Origin: Kutzneria viridogrisea
Lineage (GTDB): Bacteria; Actinomycetota; Actinomycetes; Mycobacteriales; Pseudonocardiaceae
DNA: 64,000 nucleotides
Assembly: GCA_014138725.1 (NCBI GenBank)
Contig: JACJID010000003.1
Coordinates: 310,001-374,000, forward strand
Reading direction: 5' to 3'
A program made the position numbers and the translations under genes. Of this stretch, positions 1 through 8,600 are shown piece by piece. A model generated the notes under the pieces. The model made no database searches. It was not told the origin of the DNA and saw only the letters and a list, made by a program, of their open reading frames with translations. The first letter of the stretch is position 1. The number at the start of each line of letters is the position of its first letter.

Positions 1-1
1 G

Positions 2-304
2 CCCGAGGTGGTGGCCAAGATCGAGGCGGCGCTGGCACGGGTGGACGTGTCGGCGGCGCGGTGGGCGGTGGCCAGCGTGGTGCCACGCCGTCCCGACCAA
101 CTCGCCCTGCTCGGCGCCGTGCGCTCGCCGGTGCTCGTCGTGGCGGGCAGACAGGACGCGACCTTCCCCGTGGCCGAGACCCGGCTGATGGCCGAGGCGA
201 TCCCCGGGGCGCGGTTCGTGGTGCTGGAGCGGGCCGCGCACCTGGCTGCACTGGAAGCCCCGGCCGAGGTCAATGCCCTGATCGAGGAGTTCTTGTCACG
301 GTGA
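2..304 (+). CDS. Alpha/beta hydrolase, C-terminal fragment (5' end outside window)
   Basis: Only the last ~100 residues are present; the frame is open to the window edge, so the true start lies upstream. The segment VLVVAGRQDATFPV is the typical alpha/beta-hydrolase strand carrying the acid residue (Asp in GRQD), and ERAAHLAALEAP carries the catalytic His, as in the C-terminal third of AB-hydrolase-1 proteins such as 3-oxoadipate enol-lactonase and related esterases. The nucleophile elbow is missing from view, so the substrate cannot be inferred. The reading ends with TGA at 302-304, and about 100 bp separate it from the following secreted glycosidase, so the two are probably separate transcription units. 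Confidence 0.8.
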   Translation, partial: PEVVAKIEAALARVDVSAARWAVASVVPRRPDQLALLGAVRSPVLVVAGRQDATFPVAETRLMAEAIPGARFVVLERAAHLAALEAPAEVNALIEEFLSR

Positions 305-407
305 CGCCCACCCACACGGTGCGACTTGTGCTCCGTGACAGGCAATCCGGTGCACCTGCTGAGCGAACACGAGCCAGTCCGGGATCCTGCTGCTACGGTC
401 CCGAACG

Positions 408-2798
408 GTGTGGGTGAACCGATCGACACGGGTGCTGGTGGCTTTCGCCTTGGTGCTGGCCAGTTCCGCGCTCGCGGCGGGTGCGGCCGACAGGGCGGAG
501 GCCAGGGCCGCGGGCCTGGTGGCGCGCATGACCCTGGACGAGAAGCTGGGATTCGTCGGCGGCTCGGCGGATCCGCGCAAGCTGGGTGGGGCGGGCTACG
601 TGCCGGGTGTGCCCAGGCTGGGCATCCCGGAGCTGCGGCTGACCGACGGGCCCGCGGGCGTGCGGGTGGCGGCGCACGCCACGGCCATGCCCGCGCCGAT
701 CGCACTGGCCTCGGCCTTCGACCCGGGGCTGGCCCGCGCCTACGGGGCCGTGCTGGGCAGGGACGGGCGCGCACTGGGCCAGGACGTGCTGCTCTCGCCG
801 ATGGTCAACACGATCCGCGTGCCGGTGGCGGGCCGCAACTTCGAGACCTTCAGCGAGGACCCGCTGGTGTCGGCGCGCACGGTGGCCGCGGAGGTCGCCG
901 GGGTGCAGTCCCAGGGCCTGATGGCCACGGTCAAGCACTTCGCGGAGTACAACCAGGAGACCGACCGGGACACCGTGGACGTCTCGGTGGACGACCGCAC
1001 GGTGCACGAGATCGAGTTACCAGGCTTCCGGGCGGCGGTGGACGCGGGCGCGGCCTCGGTGATGTGCGCGTACAACAAGGTGAACACGGTCTACGCCTGC
1101 GCCAACGAGGAGCTGCTGCACGGGATCCTGCGCGAGGAACTGGGTTTCCGGGGCTGGGTCATGTCGGACTGGTACGGGACCCACTCCACCGACTCGATCA
1201 GCAAGGGGCTCGACCAGGAGATGCCCAACGGGTTGTACCTGGGCACGGCGCTGCGCAGGGCCGTGCTGGACGGGACCATCCCGGAGTCCACTGTGGACGC
1301 TTCTGTGCGGCGAATCCTCACGCAGATGTGCAGGTTCGGGCTGCTGGACCGCACCCCGCCACCCCGCCCGGAGCGCGACGCGGCCGGTGGCGCGCGGGCC
1401 GCGCTGGCCGTCGCCGAGCAGGGCGCGGTGTTGCTGCGCAACGAATCCGGGGCGCTGCCGCTGAGTGACGCCCCCGGCCAGCGCATCGCCGTGATCGGTC
1501 CGACCGCGCGGGTGCCGAAGATCGGTGGCGGCGGCAGCTCGCACGTCGTGCCGGACCACGCGGACGCGCCGCTGGACACGATCCGCGCGCGGGCCGGTCA
1601 GGACAGCACGGTGAGCTACTCCCCCGGCGGCACACTGGACGGTCTGCCGATCCCGCCGGCGAGCTTCGACCCGCCACTGCCGGTGGACGCGGACGGCGTG
1701 GTCTCGGTGCCGCAGGGTCAGACAGCCGTCTACAACGGGGACCTGCTCGTACCCGGCAGTGGCGAGTACCTGGTGTCGCTGAGCGCGAGCGGCAGCGGCT
1801 ACGGCGTGCTCGAAGTGGACGGTCAGACCGCCTACGCGGGCGGCAACCTCGGGCTGGCCGAGCTGTCGCTGCACTTGGACGCGGGGCGGCACAAGGTGGC
1901 CCTGTCCCGACTGGCCGGGCTGGGCATCGGGGTGCTGAAGCTGACGCCGCAGTGGGTCACCGCGCAGCGGCAGCGCGAGTACCTCGCCCCCGCGGTGGAC
2001 GCGGCCAGGCAGGCGGGCACCGCGATCGTGTTCGCCTACGACGACAGCGCGGAGGGCACCGACCGGCACTCGGTCTCGCTGCCCGGCTACCAGGACGAGC
2101 TGATCACCGAGGTGGCGCGGGTCAACCCGAACACCGTGGTGGTGCTGAACACCGGTTCCGCGGTGGCCATGCCCTGGCTGAACGGGGTCAGGGCGGTGCT
2201 GGACATGTGGTACCCCGGGCAGGAGGGCGCCGCGGCGACCACGGCGCTGCTCTACGGGGACGCGAGCCCCTCCGGCAGGCTCACCCAGACCTTCCCGACC
2301 TCCCTGGCGGCGACGCCCTTCGGCGGCCACCCGGAACGGTTCCCCGGGGTGGCCAAGCGGGCCGAGTACTCCGAGGGCATCTTCACCGGCTACCGCTGGT
2401 ACGACGCGAACCGGGTGCGGCCGCTGTTCCCCTTCGGCTACGGCCTCACCTACACCAGCTTCGCCTACAGCGATCCGCGCGCGAAGTGGCGTGACGGCGG
2501 GCTCGACGTGGAGTTCACCCTGCGCAACACGGGCACACGTCCCGGGCGGGAGGTCGCGCAGGTCTACCTCGGGCCGAGCCCGGACGTGGCCGTACCGCAG
2601 GCGGTTCGCGCGCTCGCCGGGTACCAGGGTGTTTTCTTGCGACCTGAGGAAAGTCGGCGCGTCAAGATCCACGTGGACGCCCAGCAGTTGAGGTACTGGA
2701 CCGGCACCGGGTGGGCGCTGGGCACGGGCACCCGTACGGTGTCGATCGGCGCCTCCTCGGCCGACCTGCCGCTGAGCACGGCGGTGACCGTCAGGTAG
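408..2798 (+). CDS. Secreted glycoside hydrolase family 3 beta-glucosidase with PA14-like insert
   Basis: 796 residues. An N-terminal hydrophobic stretch (about residues 8-27, ending SALAAGA) looks like a Sec signal peptide, so the enzyme probably acts outside the cell on beta-linked gluco- or xylo-oligosaccharides. The GH3 TIM barrel follows: LRLTDGPAGVR near residue 75, KHFAEYNQE near 172, and the nucleophile Asp254 in MSDWYG. The second GH3 domain begins near residue 320 (GAVLLRNE), carries a PA14-like insert (VYNGDLLVPGSGEYLVSL, about 440-510), and the protein ends with a fibronectin-III-like domain. GTG 408 is chosen because a TACGGT -10 lies 8 nt upstream; GTG 414 is possible. It stands alone; no sugar transporter is adjacent. 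Confidence 0.93.
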   Translation: MWVNRSTRVLVAFALVLASSALAAGAADRAEARAAGLVARMTLDEKLGFVGGSADPRKLGGAGYVPGVPRLGIPELRLTDGPAGVRVAAHATAMPAPIALASAFDPGLARAYGAVLGRDGRALGQDVLLSPMVNTIRVPVAGRNFETFSEDPLVSARTVAAEVAGVQSQGLMATVKHFAEYNQETDRDTVDVSVDDRTVHEIELPGFRAAVDAGAASVMCAYNKVNTVYACANEELLHGILREELGFRGWVMSDWYGTHSTDSISKGLDQEMPNGLYLGTALRRAVLDGTIPESTVDASVRRILTQMCRFGLLDRTPPPRPERDAAGGARAALAVAEQGAVLLRNESGALPLSDAPGQRIAVIGPTARVPKIGGGGSSHVVPDHADAPLDTIRARAGQDSTVSYSPGGTLDGLPIPPASFDPPLPVDADGVVSVPQGQTAVYNGDLLVPGSGEYLVSLSASGSGYGVLEVDGQTAYAGGNLGLAELSLHLDAGRHKVALSRLAGLGIGVLKLTPQWVTAQRQREYLAPAVDAARQAGTAIVFAYDDSAEGTDRHSVSLPGYQDELITEVARVNPNTVVVLNTGSAVAMPWLNGVRAVLDMWYPGQEGAAATTALLYGDASPSGRLTQTFPTSLAATPFGGHPERFPGVAKRAEYSEGIFTGYRWYDANRVRPLFPFGYGLTYTSFAYSDPRAKWRDGGLDVEFTLRNTGTRPGREVAQVYLGPSPDVAVPQAVRALAGYQGVFLRPEESRRVKIHVDAQQLRYWTGTGWALGTGTRTVSIGASSADLPLSTAVTVR

Positions 2799-2873
2799 TG
2801 CTGTCCCCAGCGGCCGCGGCGCGCCGGTGTCGGTTGCGCCGGTGGTGGCCACGACCACCGATAACCTGAGCGC

Positions 2874-2903
2874 GGACTCGACATGGCTCAGGATGTCGAG
2901 TCC
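2874..2903. promoter_or_regulatory. Inverted repeat upstream of TetR gene (candidate operator)
   Basis: Perfect 11-bp arms GGACTCGACAT (2874-2884) and ATGTCGAGTCC (2893-2903) around an 8-bp spacer, ending 30 bp before the TetR start at 2934. Position and symmetry fit an autoregulatory operator. It could instead act as a terminator for the GH3 gene, but there is no T-run. Confidence 0.55.
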
Positions 2904-2933
2904 CCACTCAGGTCGTCAATGGCGAGGTGACGC

Positions 2934-3500
2934 GTGACCGATCAGGCCAAGCCGCTGCGCGCCGACGCACGCCGCAACCGGGCGAAGGTGCTGGCCGCCG
3001 CGGAGCAGGTGTTCGCCGAGTTCGGTGCCTCGGTCTCCACCGAGCAGGTCGCGGCCCGCGCGGGCGTGGCGATCGGCACCGTGTTCCGGCACTTCCCCAC
3101 CAAGCAGGAACTGCTGCGCGCCCTGCTCAGGGAGTTGCTGGCGCGGCGGACCGAGGAGCTCACCACGCTGGTGGCCGAGGGCGACCCGGCCACCGCCCTG
3201 TTCGAGTTCTTCACCCGGCTGGTGGCGGAGGCCGCGGCGAACAAGGCCGTGGTGGACCTGCTGGCCGAGGCCGGGATGGACGTGCAGGTCGCCGAGCAGG
3301 TGCGGAGCTTCCAGCACGCGCTGGCGCAACTGCTCGACCGGGCCAAGTTGGCCGGGGCGGTGCGCGCCGACGTTCGGCTCGACGAGGTGCTGGCCCTGCT
3401 TGGCGCGATCAGCCAGGGCGCCCTGCTCGGCAGCTGGGACCGCGACCTGCAGACCCGCACCCTGGCGATCGTCTTCACCGGCCTGCTGCCCGGAGGCTGA
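2934..3500 (+). CDS. TetR/AcrR family transcriptional regulator
   Basis: 188 residues. The N-terminal helix-turn-helix (about residues 10-56) contains the typical VFAEFGASVSTEQVAARAGV followed by TVFRHFPTKQELL, the recognition-helix region of TetR proteins; the rest is a helical ligand-binding domain without an obvious ligand signature. The start is GTG with AGGTGAC upstream; a 30-bp inverted repeat lies 30 bp ahead and is a likely site of autoregulation. It is followed in the same direction by a small HhH protein after 90 bp. The divergent-type target often beside such genes is missing: upstream is the 3' end of a co-directional glycosidase, so the target may lie elsewhere or be itself. Confidence 0.9.
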   Translation: MTDQAKPLRADARRNRAKVLAAAEQVFAEFGASVSTEQVAARAGVAIGTVFRHFPTKQELLRALLRELLARRTEELTTLVAEGDPATALFEFFTRLVAEAAANKAVVDLLAEAGMDVQVAEQVRSFQHALAQLLDRAKLAGAVRADVRLDEVLALLGAISQGALLGSWDRDLQTRTLAIVFTGLLPGG

Positions 3501-3590
3501 GCTGGCTCCCCGTCCGCACCGCCAGCCTCTCGCCGCGCGAAGGCGGGGCGGCACGGCGAGGATTGCTGGACCCGGCACCAGGAGGAAGCG

Positions 3591-3806
3591 ATGGCGGCTC
3601 AGGACGCGGCGGAGCCCACGGAGTTCACGCCACGGATCGGCAAGACCGCTCGGCGCGTGCTGGCCCTCAACGGCTACACGCGGTACGAGCAGCTGACGAG
3701 GGTGTCATCGGCGGAGCTGCTGAAGATCCACGGCGTGGGTCCCAAGGCGATCCGGATCCTCGGCGAGGAACTGGCCGCGAGGGGGCTTGCCTTCCCCGCG
3801 CTGTGA
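3591..3806 (+). CDS. Small helix-hairpin-helix DNA-binding protein
   Basis: 71 residues. The C-terminal half, LLKIHGVGPKAIRILGEEL, is a clear helix-hairpin-helix motif with GVG as the hairpin, a non-sequence-specific DNA backbone-binding unit also seen in RNA polymerase alpha CTD and in DNA repair proteins. The N-terminal half (RIGKTARRVLALNGYTRYEQL) forms the preceding helices, so the whole protein is one HhH domain. AGGAGG lies just upstream of ATG 3591, which fixes the start. Such stand-alone proteins are common in actinobacteria without a known role. It is convergent with the YhgE gene, with no gap between the two stop codons. Confidence 0.82.
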   Translation: MAAQDAAEPTEFTPRIGKTARRVLALNGYTRYEQLTRVSSAELLKIHGVGPKAIRILGEELAARGLAFPAL

Positions 3807-5765
3807 TTAGGCGGCCAGCGCACGACGGCCGCGCAGCCATGCGTCGGGCACCACGCGGCGCCGCTCGGTGACCACGATGGTGGCGATCACGCCCGCCGCG
3901 AGCCAGGCGAGCAGCTCGGCTATGCCCGGCACGAGGCCATCGGCCCCGGTGACGATCGCCCGCAGCGCAACGACCGCGCCGTGCGTGGGCAGGAACGGGG
4001 CTACCGACTGGAAGAACCCGGGCACGGTGGACACGATCCCGGTCGCCGCGGCGAGCACCAGCACGGCGATCGCCACGAACCGGCCGGGCTGCCGGAAGAT
4101 CGCCACCAGTGCCCGGTTGACCGCGGTGAAGGCGAAGGCCGCCAGCAGGGTCACGCCGAGCACCGCCAGCCAGGCGGCGAGCCCCAGGCCGAACGCGGGC
4201 GCGAGCACCAGGCTGAGCAGCAGTGCGGTCAGCGCGGCGATGCCGGTGCCGGGCAGGGCCGAGCCCACGATGATCCGCCAGGTCGGACGGCGTGAGGTGA
4301 GCACGCTCGGCGGCACCGCGCGGATCACCACGTAGGTGGCCAGCGCCCCGGTCCACAGCGCCAGCACCAGGAAGAACACGGCGGCACCCGGCCCGCTCAG
4401 CCCTCCACCGTCCACTTCGGACCTCAGAGGGCTGGCCGCCACCTGCTTGAGGTGCTGGCGGTCCCGCTCGCTGTAGTTGGGCACCTGGTCGCGCCCGGCG
4501 TTCAGACCCGAGGCGAGCTCCTTGCTGCCCGAGTCGAGCTTGCCCGCCCCGTTGGCGGCCTGCTCCGCGGCCTCGGCCAGCTGCCGCGCCCCGCTGTCGG
4601 CCTGCCGGATGCCCGAGTCCAGCTGCCGCGCCCCGTCCGCGGCCGTGGCGATGCCGCCTGCCAGCTCCGCGGCCTTGGCGGCCAGCGCGGCGTTGCCCTG
4701 GGCCACCTGCCCGGCTCCCGAGGCCAGGTCGCTGACTGATTTTTTGGTCAGCACGGCCGCGTCCCGGATCTCCGCCCGCTTGCCGTCGATCACGGCGGCC
4801 TCCGCGCTGAACCTGTCGGCCGCCGCGGACAGCTGCGCGCAGAACCGCGGGTCGCCGCCCTGGTCCGCGCAGCGGTCGGCCAGGTCCCGGAAGCGCTGCG
4901 CGGCCTGGGTCGCCGAGGGCAGTGCGTCGATCACGGCGATCACCTGGTCGGCGATGGGCACGATCTTGTCGGCCAGTTGATGGTTGCCCGCGGCGACCTG
5001 GGCCGCGCCGTCCGCGAGCTGCTTGGTGAGCGCGGGCAGCTGCGCGGTCTGCTGTTCGGCGCTGGTCAGGCCCGCCGACAGCTGGCCAGAGCCCTCGGTG
5101 AGCTTGCCGGTACCCGAGGCCAGTTCCCCCGCTCCGCTGGACAGCTTGCCCAGGCCGACCACGAGCTGGCCGGTGCCCTCGCTGAGCTGACTCGCCCCGT
5201 CGGCCGCCTTGCCGAGCTGGCCGTGCACGGTGGTGAAGCCGAGGTAGATGTTGTCCAGGTAGGTCTGCACGACCTGCTGGTTGAGCGCGCCCAGCGTGGC
5301 GTTGGCGATCTGCTTGCTGGCAACGGGATCGACCAGTCCCCCACTCTTGGAGGTCTCGACCCGCAGCGTGGCCTGCTCGGCCTCCAGCGGCTTGCCCCCG
5401 GTGGAGGTGGCCTGCTTGGAGAAGGTCTTCGGGATGGTGACCACCGCCGAGTACCGGCCCCCGGACAGGCCCGAGCCCGCGTCGGCGGAGTCGGTGAGCA
5501 CCCAGTCGTAGCCAGAGTCCTTGCTGTGCACCAGGTTCCCGGCCAACTGGCGGCCAAGCGGCACGATCTGACCGTTCACCGTGACCGGCTCGTCGTTGTT
5601 GACCACGGCGGCCCGCGCGGTGGCGTGGTTGTCCTCCGGGGACCAGAACGCCCAGGTGAGCAGGCCCGCCACCAGGACGGGCACGGTGATGATGCCGACC
5701 AGGGTGCGCCAGGTGATCGGGCCGGAGGTGGTCGCCCGGTCGGAGTTGGTGAACAAGGAGAACAT
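3807..5765 (-). CDS. YhgE/Pip family membrane protein, putative exporter partner
   Basis: 652 residues from ATG at 5765, the only sensible start because it overlaps the upstream stop as ATGA. One membrane segment near residues 20-42 (VGIITVPVLVAGLLTWAF) is followed by a ~330-residue external region made of helical repeats in which GAGELASGTGKLTEGSGQL-type heptads recur, then about five membrane segments to the C-terminus. This is the YhgE/Pip (phage infection protein) layout, distantly related to ABC-2 permeases. Its translational coupling to an MMPL-ATPase fusion suggests a joint drug or lipid export machine. It may serve as the permease partner of the fused ATPase domain; that is inference. 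The family is well recognised, the substrate unknown. Confidence 0.9.
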   Translation of the reverse strand: MFSLFTNSDRATTSGPITWRTLVGIITVPVLVAGLLTWAFWSPEDNHATARAAVVNNDEPVTVNGQIVPLGRQLAGNLVHSKDSGYDWVLTDSADAGSGLSGGRYSAVVTIPKTFSKQATSTGGKPLEAEQATLRVETSKSGGLVDPVASKQIANATLGALNQQVVQTYLDNIYLGFTTVHGQLGKAADGASQLSEGTGQLVVGLGKLSSGAGELASGTGKLTEGSGQLSAGLTSAEQQTAQLPALTKQLADGAAQVAAGNHQLADKIVPIADQVIAVIDALPSATQAAQRFRDLADRCADQGGDPRFCAQLSAAADRFSAEAAVIDGKRAEIRDAAVLTKKSVSDLASGAGQVAQGNAALAAKAAELAGGIATAADGARQLDSGIRQADSGARQLAEAAEQAANGAGKLDSGSKELASGLNAGRDQVPNYSERDRQHLKQVAASPLRSEVDGGGLSGPGAAVFFLVLALWTGALATYVVIRAVPPSVLTSRRPTWRIIVGSALPGTGIAALTALLLSLVLAPAFGLGLAAWLAVLGVTLLAAFAFTAVNRALVAIFRQPGRFVAIAVLVLAAATGIVSTVPGFFQSVAPFLPTHGAVVALRAIVTGADGLVPGIAELLAWLAAGVIATIVVTERRRVVPDAWLRGRRALAA

Positions 5766-8479
5766 CAGGCGACCTCGACAGTCTGCGCGGACAGGGCCAG
5801 CGTGGTGATCCCTGCCGGTGGCACGAGATCGCGCACCAACTCGGGGCTCTGGCAGGTGAAGACGATCCCGGCCGGTCCACCGGCCAGTGCGGCGATCAGC
5901 TCGCGCAGCGCACCGCGCTGGTCCGCGCTGACCACCACGTCGAGGTCGTCCAACAGGAGCAGGCGGATCCCGTCGCGCAGCGCGTGCGCGGCCTCGCCCG
6001 CGGGGTCGGCGCTCTCCCGGCAGTCGATCAGCGCGACGCGGGTGCGCACGGCGTGCGCGTGCTGCGGTACCACCCGGCCGCACACCTTGAGATCGCCCTC
6101 CACCCGGCTGACCCGGCCGCCCAGGGCGTACAGCAGGGTGGACTTGCCCGCGGCCGCCGGGCCGTGGACCGCCAGCGCCGCACCGGGTTCCAGGTGCAGC
6201 TCGACCCCGGCGAACACCGCGCGGTCACGATCGTCGGCCACGCGCAGGTCACGCGCGCTGACCAGTTCCGGCGAGCCGGGCGCGGGCCAGTCGGCCAGGC
6301 GCAGTTCGTGCACCAGGCCGTCCCCCTCGGCGTCGAACACCGGCAGCTTGCGGTCCAGCCGGGTGGGCAGGCCCCAGGCCCGGTGGCCCAACAGCGCCAA
6401 CACCGCTGGTACCAACGTCATCCGCACCAGGAAGGCATCCACGGACACGCCGACGGCCAGGCTGAACGCGATCGGTTTGATGGTGGCGCTGCCCTCGGGC
6501 ACGAAGGCGGCGAACACCGCGAACATGATCAGTGCGGCGGCCACCACCACCCGCGAGGCCGAGACGAATCCGGACTCGATGGCCCGCGCGGGATCACCGC
6601 CGTGCACGTAGTCCTCGCGGATGCGGGACACCAGGAAGACCTCGTAGTCCATCGCGAGTCCGAAGAGGACACCCATCAGGATGATCGGCAGGAAGCTGAT
6701 CACGCTGCCCTCGTGCTGCACGTTCAGCACGTCCGCCAGGTGTCCCTGCACGAACACGAAGGAGGTTGCGCCGAAGGCGGCCCCGCAGGACAGCAGGTAG
6801 CCGAGGGTGGCCTTGACCGGCACCCAGATCGAGCGGAACACCATGGCCAGCAACACAAGTGAGAGCCCGACCACCAGCGCGCCGAAGGGCAGCAACGAGT
6901 CGCCGAGCTGGCTGGACACGTCGATGGCCACGGCGGTGATACCGGTGACCGCGGTGGCCACGCCGTAGTTGTCCTGGAACTGCCCACGCATCCCGCGCAG
7001 GGCGGACACCAGCTGCTCGGTCTGCGGTGAGTCCGGGGACGTCGAGGGCACCACCTGGATGATCCCGGTGTCCCCCTTGGGGTTCGGCGTGGCCAGCGGC
7101 ACCGAGGCCACCCCGGGCAGGTGCCGGATGTCCTCGGCGATCTTGTTGGTGACGCCGATCGGATCGGTGCTGGAGATGATGTCCGCGGTGACGATCAGCG
7201 GCCCGTTGTAGCCGGGACCGAAGTGCTCCGCGATGACCTGGTAGGTGTCCCGCGCCGGGCTGCCCTCGGCCTCGGAGGCGTTGTCCGGCAGGGCGAGGCG
7301 CAGGTCGAACGCGGGCAGTGCGCACACCGCGAGCCCCAGCACCACGACCAGCACGGTCACCAGCGGGTACCGCGTGGCCAGCCGGACCCAGCGCAGGGCG
7401 AGCCGGGCGCGTGGCTTGCGCCGTGCCCTGCGCTGGGCCCTGCGTGGGCGCTGAGCCTTGGGGCGCAGGCGTTCCCCGGCGAAGCCGAGCAGGGCGGGGA
7501 TGAGCGTGACGGCGATCAGCACGGCGATGGCCACGCCCAGTGCGGCGGCCACGCCCATGGTGGTGAGGAACGGGATGCCCGCCACGGCCAGTCCGAGCAG
7601 GGCGATGACCACCGTCAGCCCGGCGAAGATCACCGCCGAGCCCGCCGTCGCGGTGGCGCGGGCCACCGACTCCTCGACGTCCAGGCCCTCGGCGAGTTGG
7701 TCGCGGTGCCGGGACAGGATGAACAGGGCGTAGTCGATGCCCACGGCCAGCCCGAGCATCACCGCCAGCATCGGCGCGGTGGAGGAGATCGGCGTGACCA
7801 GCGTGGTGAAGAAGATCAGCGCCACCGAGACGCCGACACCGAGGATCGCCGTGAGCAACGGCATCACCGCCGCGATCAGCGAGCGGAACACCAGCAGCAG
7901 CACCAGCATCGCGATCAGCACACCGAGGCCCTCGGTGGCGCTGAGCTTGGGCACCGGGTTGGCGTAGACCGCGCCGCCCACGTGCACCTGCGCGCCACCG
8001 CCGACCGCCGTGCCGAGGTCGTGCCCGATGCGGGCGACCTCGTCCTTGGTGGCCTGCCTGGCCTCGGCCAGCTGCACGTCGAAGGGCACCGCGATCAGCG
8101 CGGCCCTGCCGTCCGCGGACACCGCGCCGTGCACGTCCTGGCCGAACGGGTCGATGGCCATGGCGACCTGGTTGACCTGCTTGAGCTTGGCCACGGCGTC
8201 AGCCACGGCCGCCCTGGTGCGCGGGCTGTCCACCCGCTGCCCGTCCGGCATGACCAGCACCACCTGTGCCGAGGTGCCGCTGACCTGTGGGAAGACGTGC
8301 TTGAGGTGGTCGAGGGCCTCCTGGGACTGCGAACCCGGGATGGCGAATGCGTCGTCGGTGCCCTGGTTGAACAGCAGCGCGCCGGTTCCGGTCAGCGCGA
8401 GCAGGACCAGCCACAGGGCCAGCACGAGGCCCCGCGCGCGCACCGCGGCGCGGCCGAGGCGGTACAGGAAGGAGGACAA
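5765..8479 (-). CDS. MMPL/RND transporter fused to a C-terminal P-loop (ABC-like) domain
   Basis: 904 residues from TTG 8479, chosen because GGAG lies 6 nt upstream and the protein then starts with the usual MMPL N-terminus SSFLYRLGRAAVRARG. Residues 1-~710 are a normal MMPL: one N-terminal helix, an extracellular loop, five helices (DYALFILSRHRDQ), a second loop, and five more (FGLAMDYEVFLVSRIREDY). Residues ~712-904 form an added cytoplasmic domain with Walker A GPAAAGKST (~773-781) and a Walker B-like LLLLDDLD (~840-847). The ABC signature LSGGQ is absent and the A-to-B distance is only ~60 residues, so it is a shortened ABC-type fold. MMPL transport normally uses the proton gradient; an ATPase tail is unusual. 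Coupled to YhgE (ATGA) and facing a TetR. Confidence 0.9.
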   Translation of the reverse strand: MSSFLYRLGRAAVRARGLVLALWLVLLALTGTGALLFNQGTDDAFAIPGSQSQEALDHLKHVFPQVSGTSAQVVLVMPDGQRVDSPRTRAAVADAVAKLKQVNQVAMAIDPFGQDVHGAVSADGRAALIAVPFDVQLAEARQATKDEVARIGHDLGTAVGGGAQVHVGGAVYANPVPKLSATEGLGVLIAMLVLLLVFRSLIAAVMPLLTAILGVGVSVALIFFTTLVTPISSTAPMLAVMLGLAVGIDYALFILSRHRDQLAEGLDVEESVARATATAGSAVIFAGLTVVIALLGLAVAGIPFLTTMGVAAALGVAIAVLIAVTLIPALLGFAGERLRPKAQRPRRAQRRARRKPRARLALRWVRLATRYPLVTVLVVVLGLAVCALPAFDLRLALPDNASEAEGSPARDTYQVIAEHFGPGYNGPLIVTADIISSTDPIGVTNKIAEDIRHLPGVASVPLATPNPKGDTGIIQVVPSTSPDSPQTEQLVSALRGMRGQFQDNYGVATAVTGITAVAIDVSSQLGDSLLPFGALVVGLSLVLLAMVFRSIWVPVKATLGYLLSCGAAFGATSFVFVQGHLADVLNVQHEGSVISFLPIILMGVLFGLAMDYEVFLVSRIREDYVHGGDPARAIESGFVSASRVVVAAALIMFAVFAAFVPEGSATIKPIAFSLAVGVSVDAFLVRMTLVPAVLALLGHRAWGLPTRLDRKLPVFDAEGDGLVHELRLADWPAPGSPELVSARDLRVADDRDRAVFAGVELHLEPGAALAVHGPAAAGKSTLLYALGGRVSRVEGDLKVCGRVVPQHAHAVRTRVALIDCRESADPAGEAAHALRDGIRLLLLDDLDVVVSADQRGALRELIAALAGGPAGIVFTCQSPELVRDLVPPAGITTLALSAQTVEVA

Positions 8480-8510
8480 GGTGGGCTCCCGACGGCGGCT
8501 GACCTGGTTC

Positions 8511-8591
8511 GATACACAATGTATCTTCATACGCGGCGCATCCGATACATACCGTATTTCAGAACACACCGCATCCGATGCACCGTGTACG
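8511..8591. promoter_or_regulatory. Three phased operator-like dyads, 33-bp period, between MMPL and TetR genes
   Basis: Site 1 at 8511-8525 is GATAC-ACAAT-GTATC (perfect 5-bp arms, 6 if the adjacent A/T pair is counted); site 2 at 8544-8558 is GATAC-ATACC-GTATT; site 3 at 8577-8591 is GATGC-ACCGT-GTACG. Centres are at 8518, 8551 and 8584, exactly 33 bp apart, and the repeat unit also shares CGCATCC just before sites 2 and 3. Site 3 overlaps a TACGCT -10 element for the TetR gene. This is the expected operator region for the TetR at 8601. Confidence 0.75.
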
Positions 8592-8600
8592 CTCGTTCGA

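Noticed and set aside
3807-6083. Longer YhgE form beginning upstream at 6083
   Set aside because: The extra N-terminus is the out-of-frame translation of the MMPL C-terminal domain; ATG 5765 overlaps the stop as ATGA and starts a typical YhgE N-terminus.
4977-6611. Long plus-strand open frame across the YhgE/MMPL genes
   Set aside because: Antisense shadow of GC-rich coding sequence: no domain, and the minus-strand proteins are clearly real.
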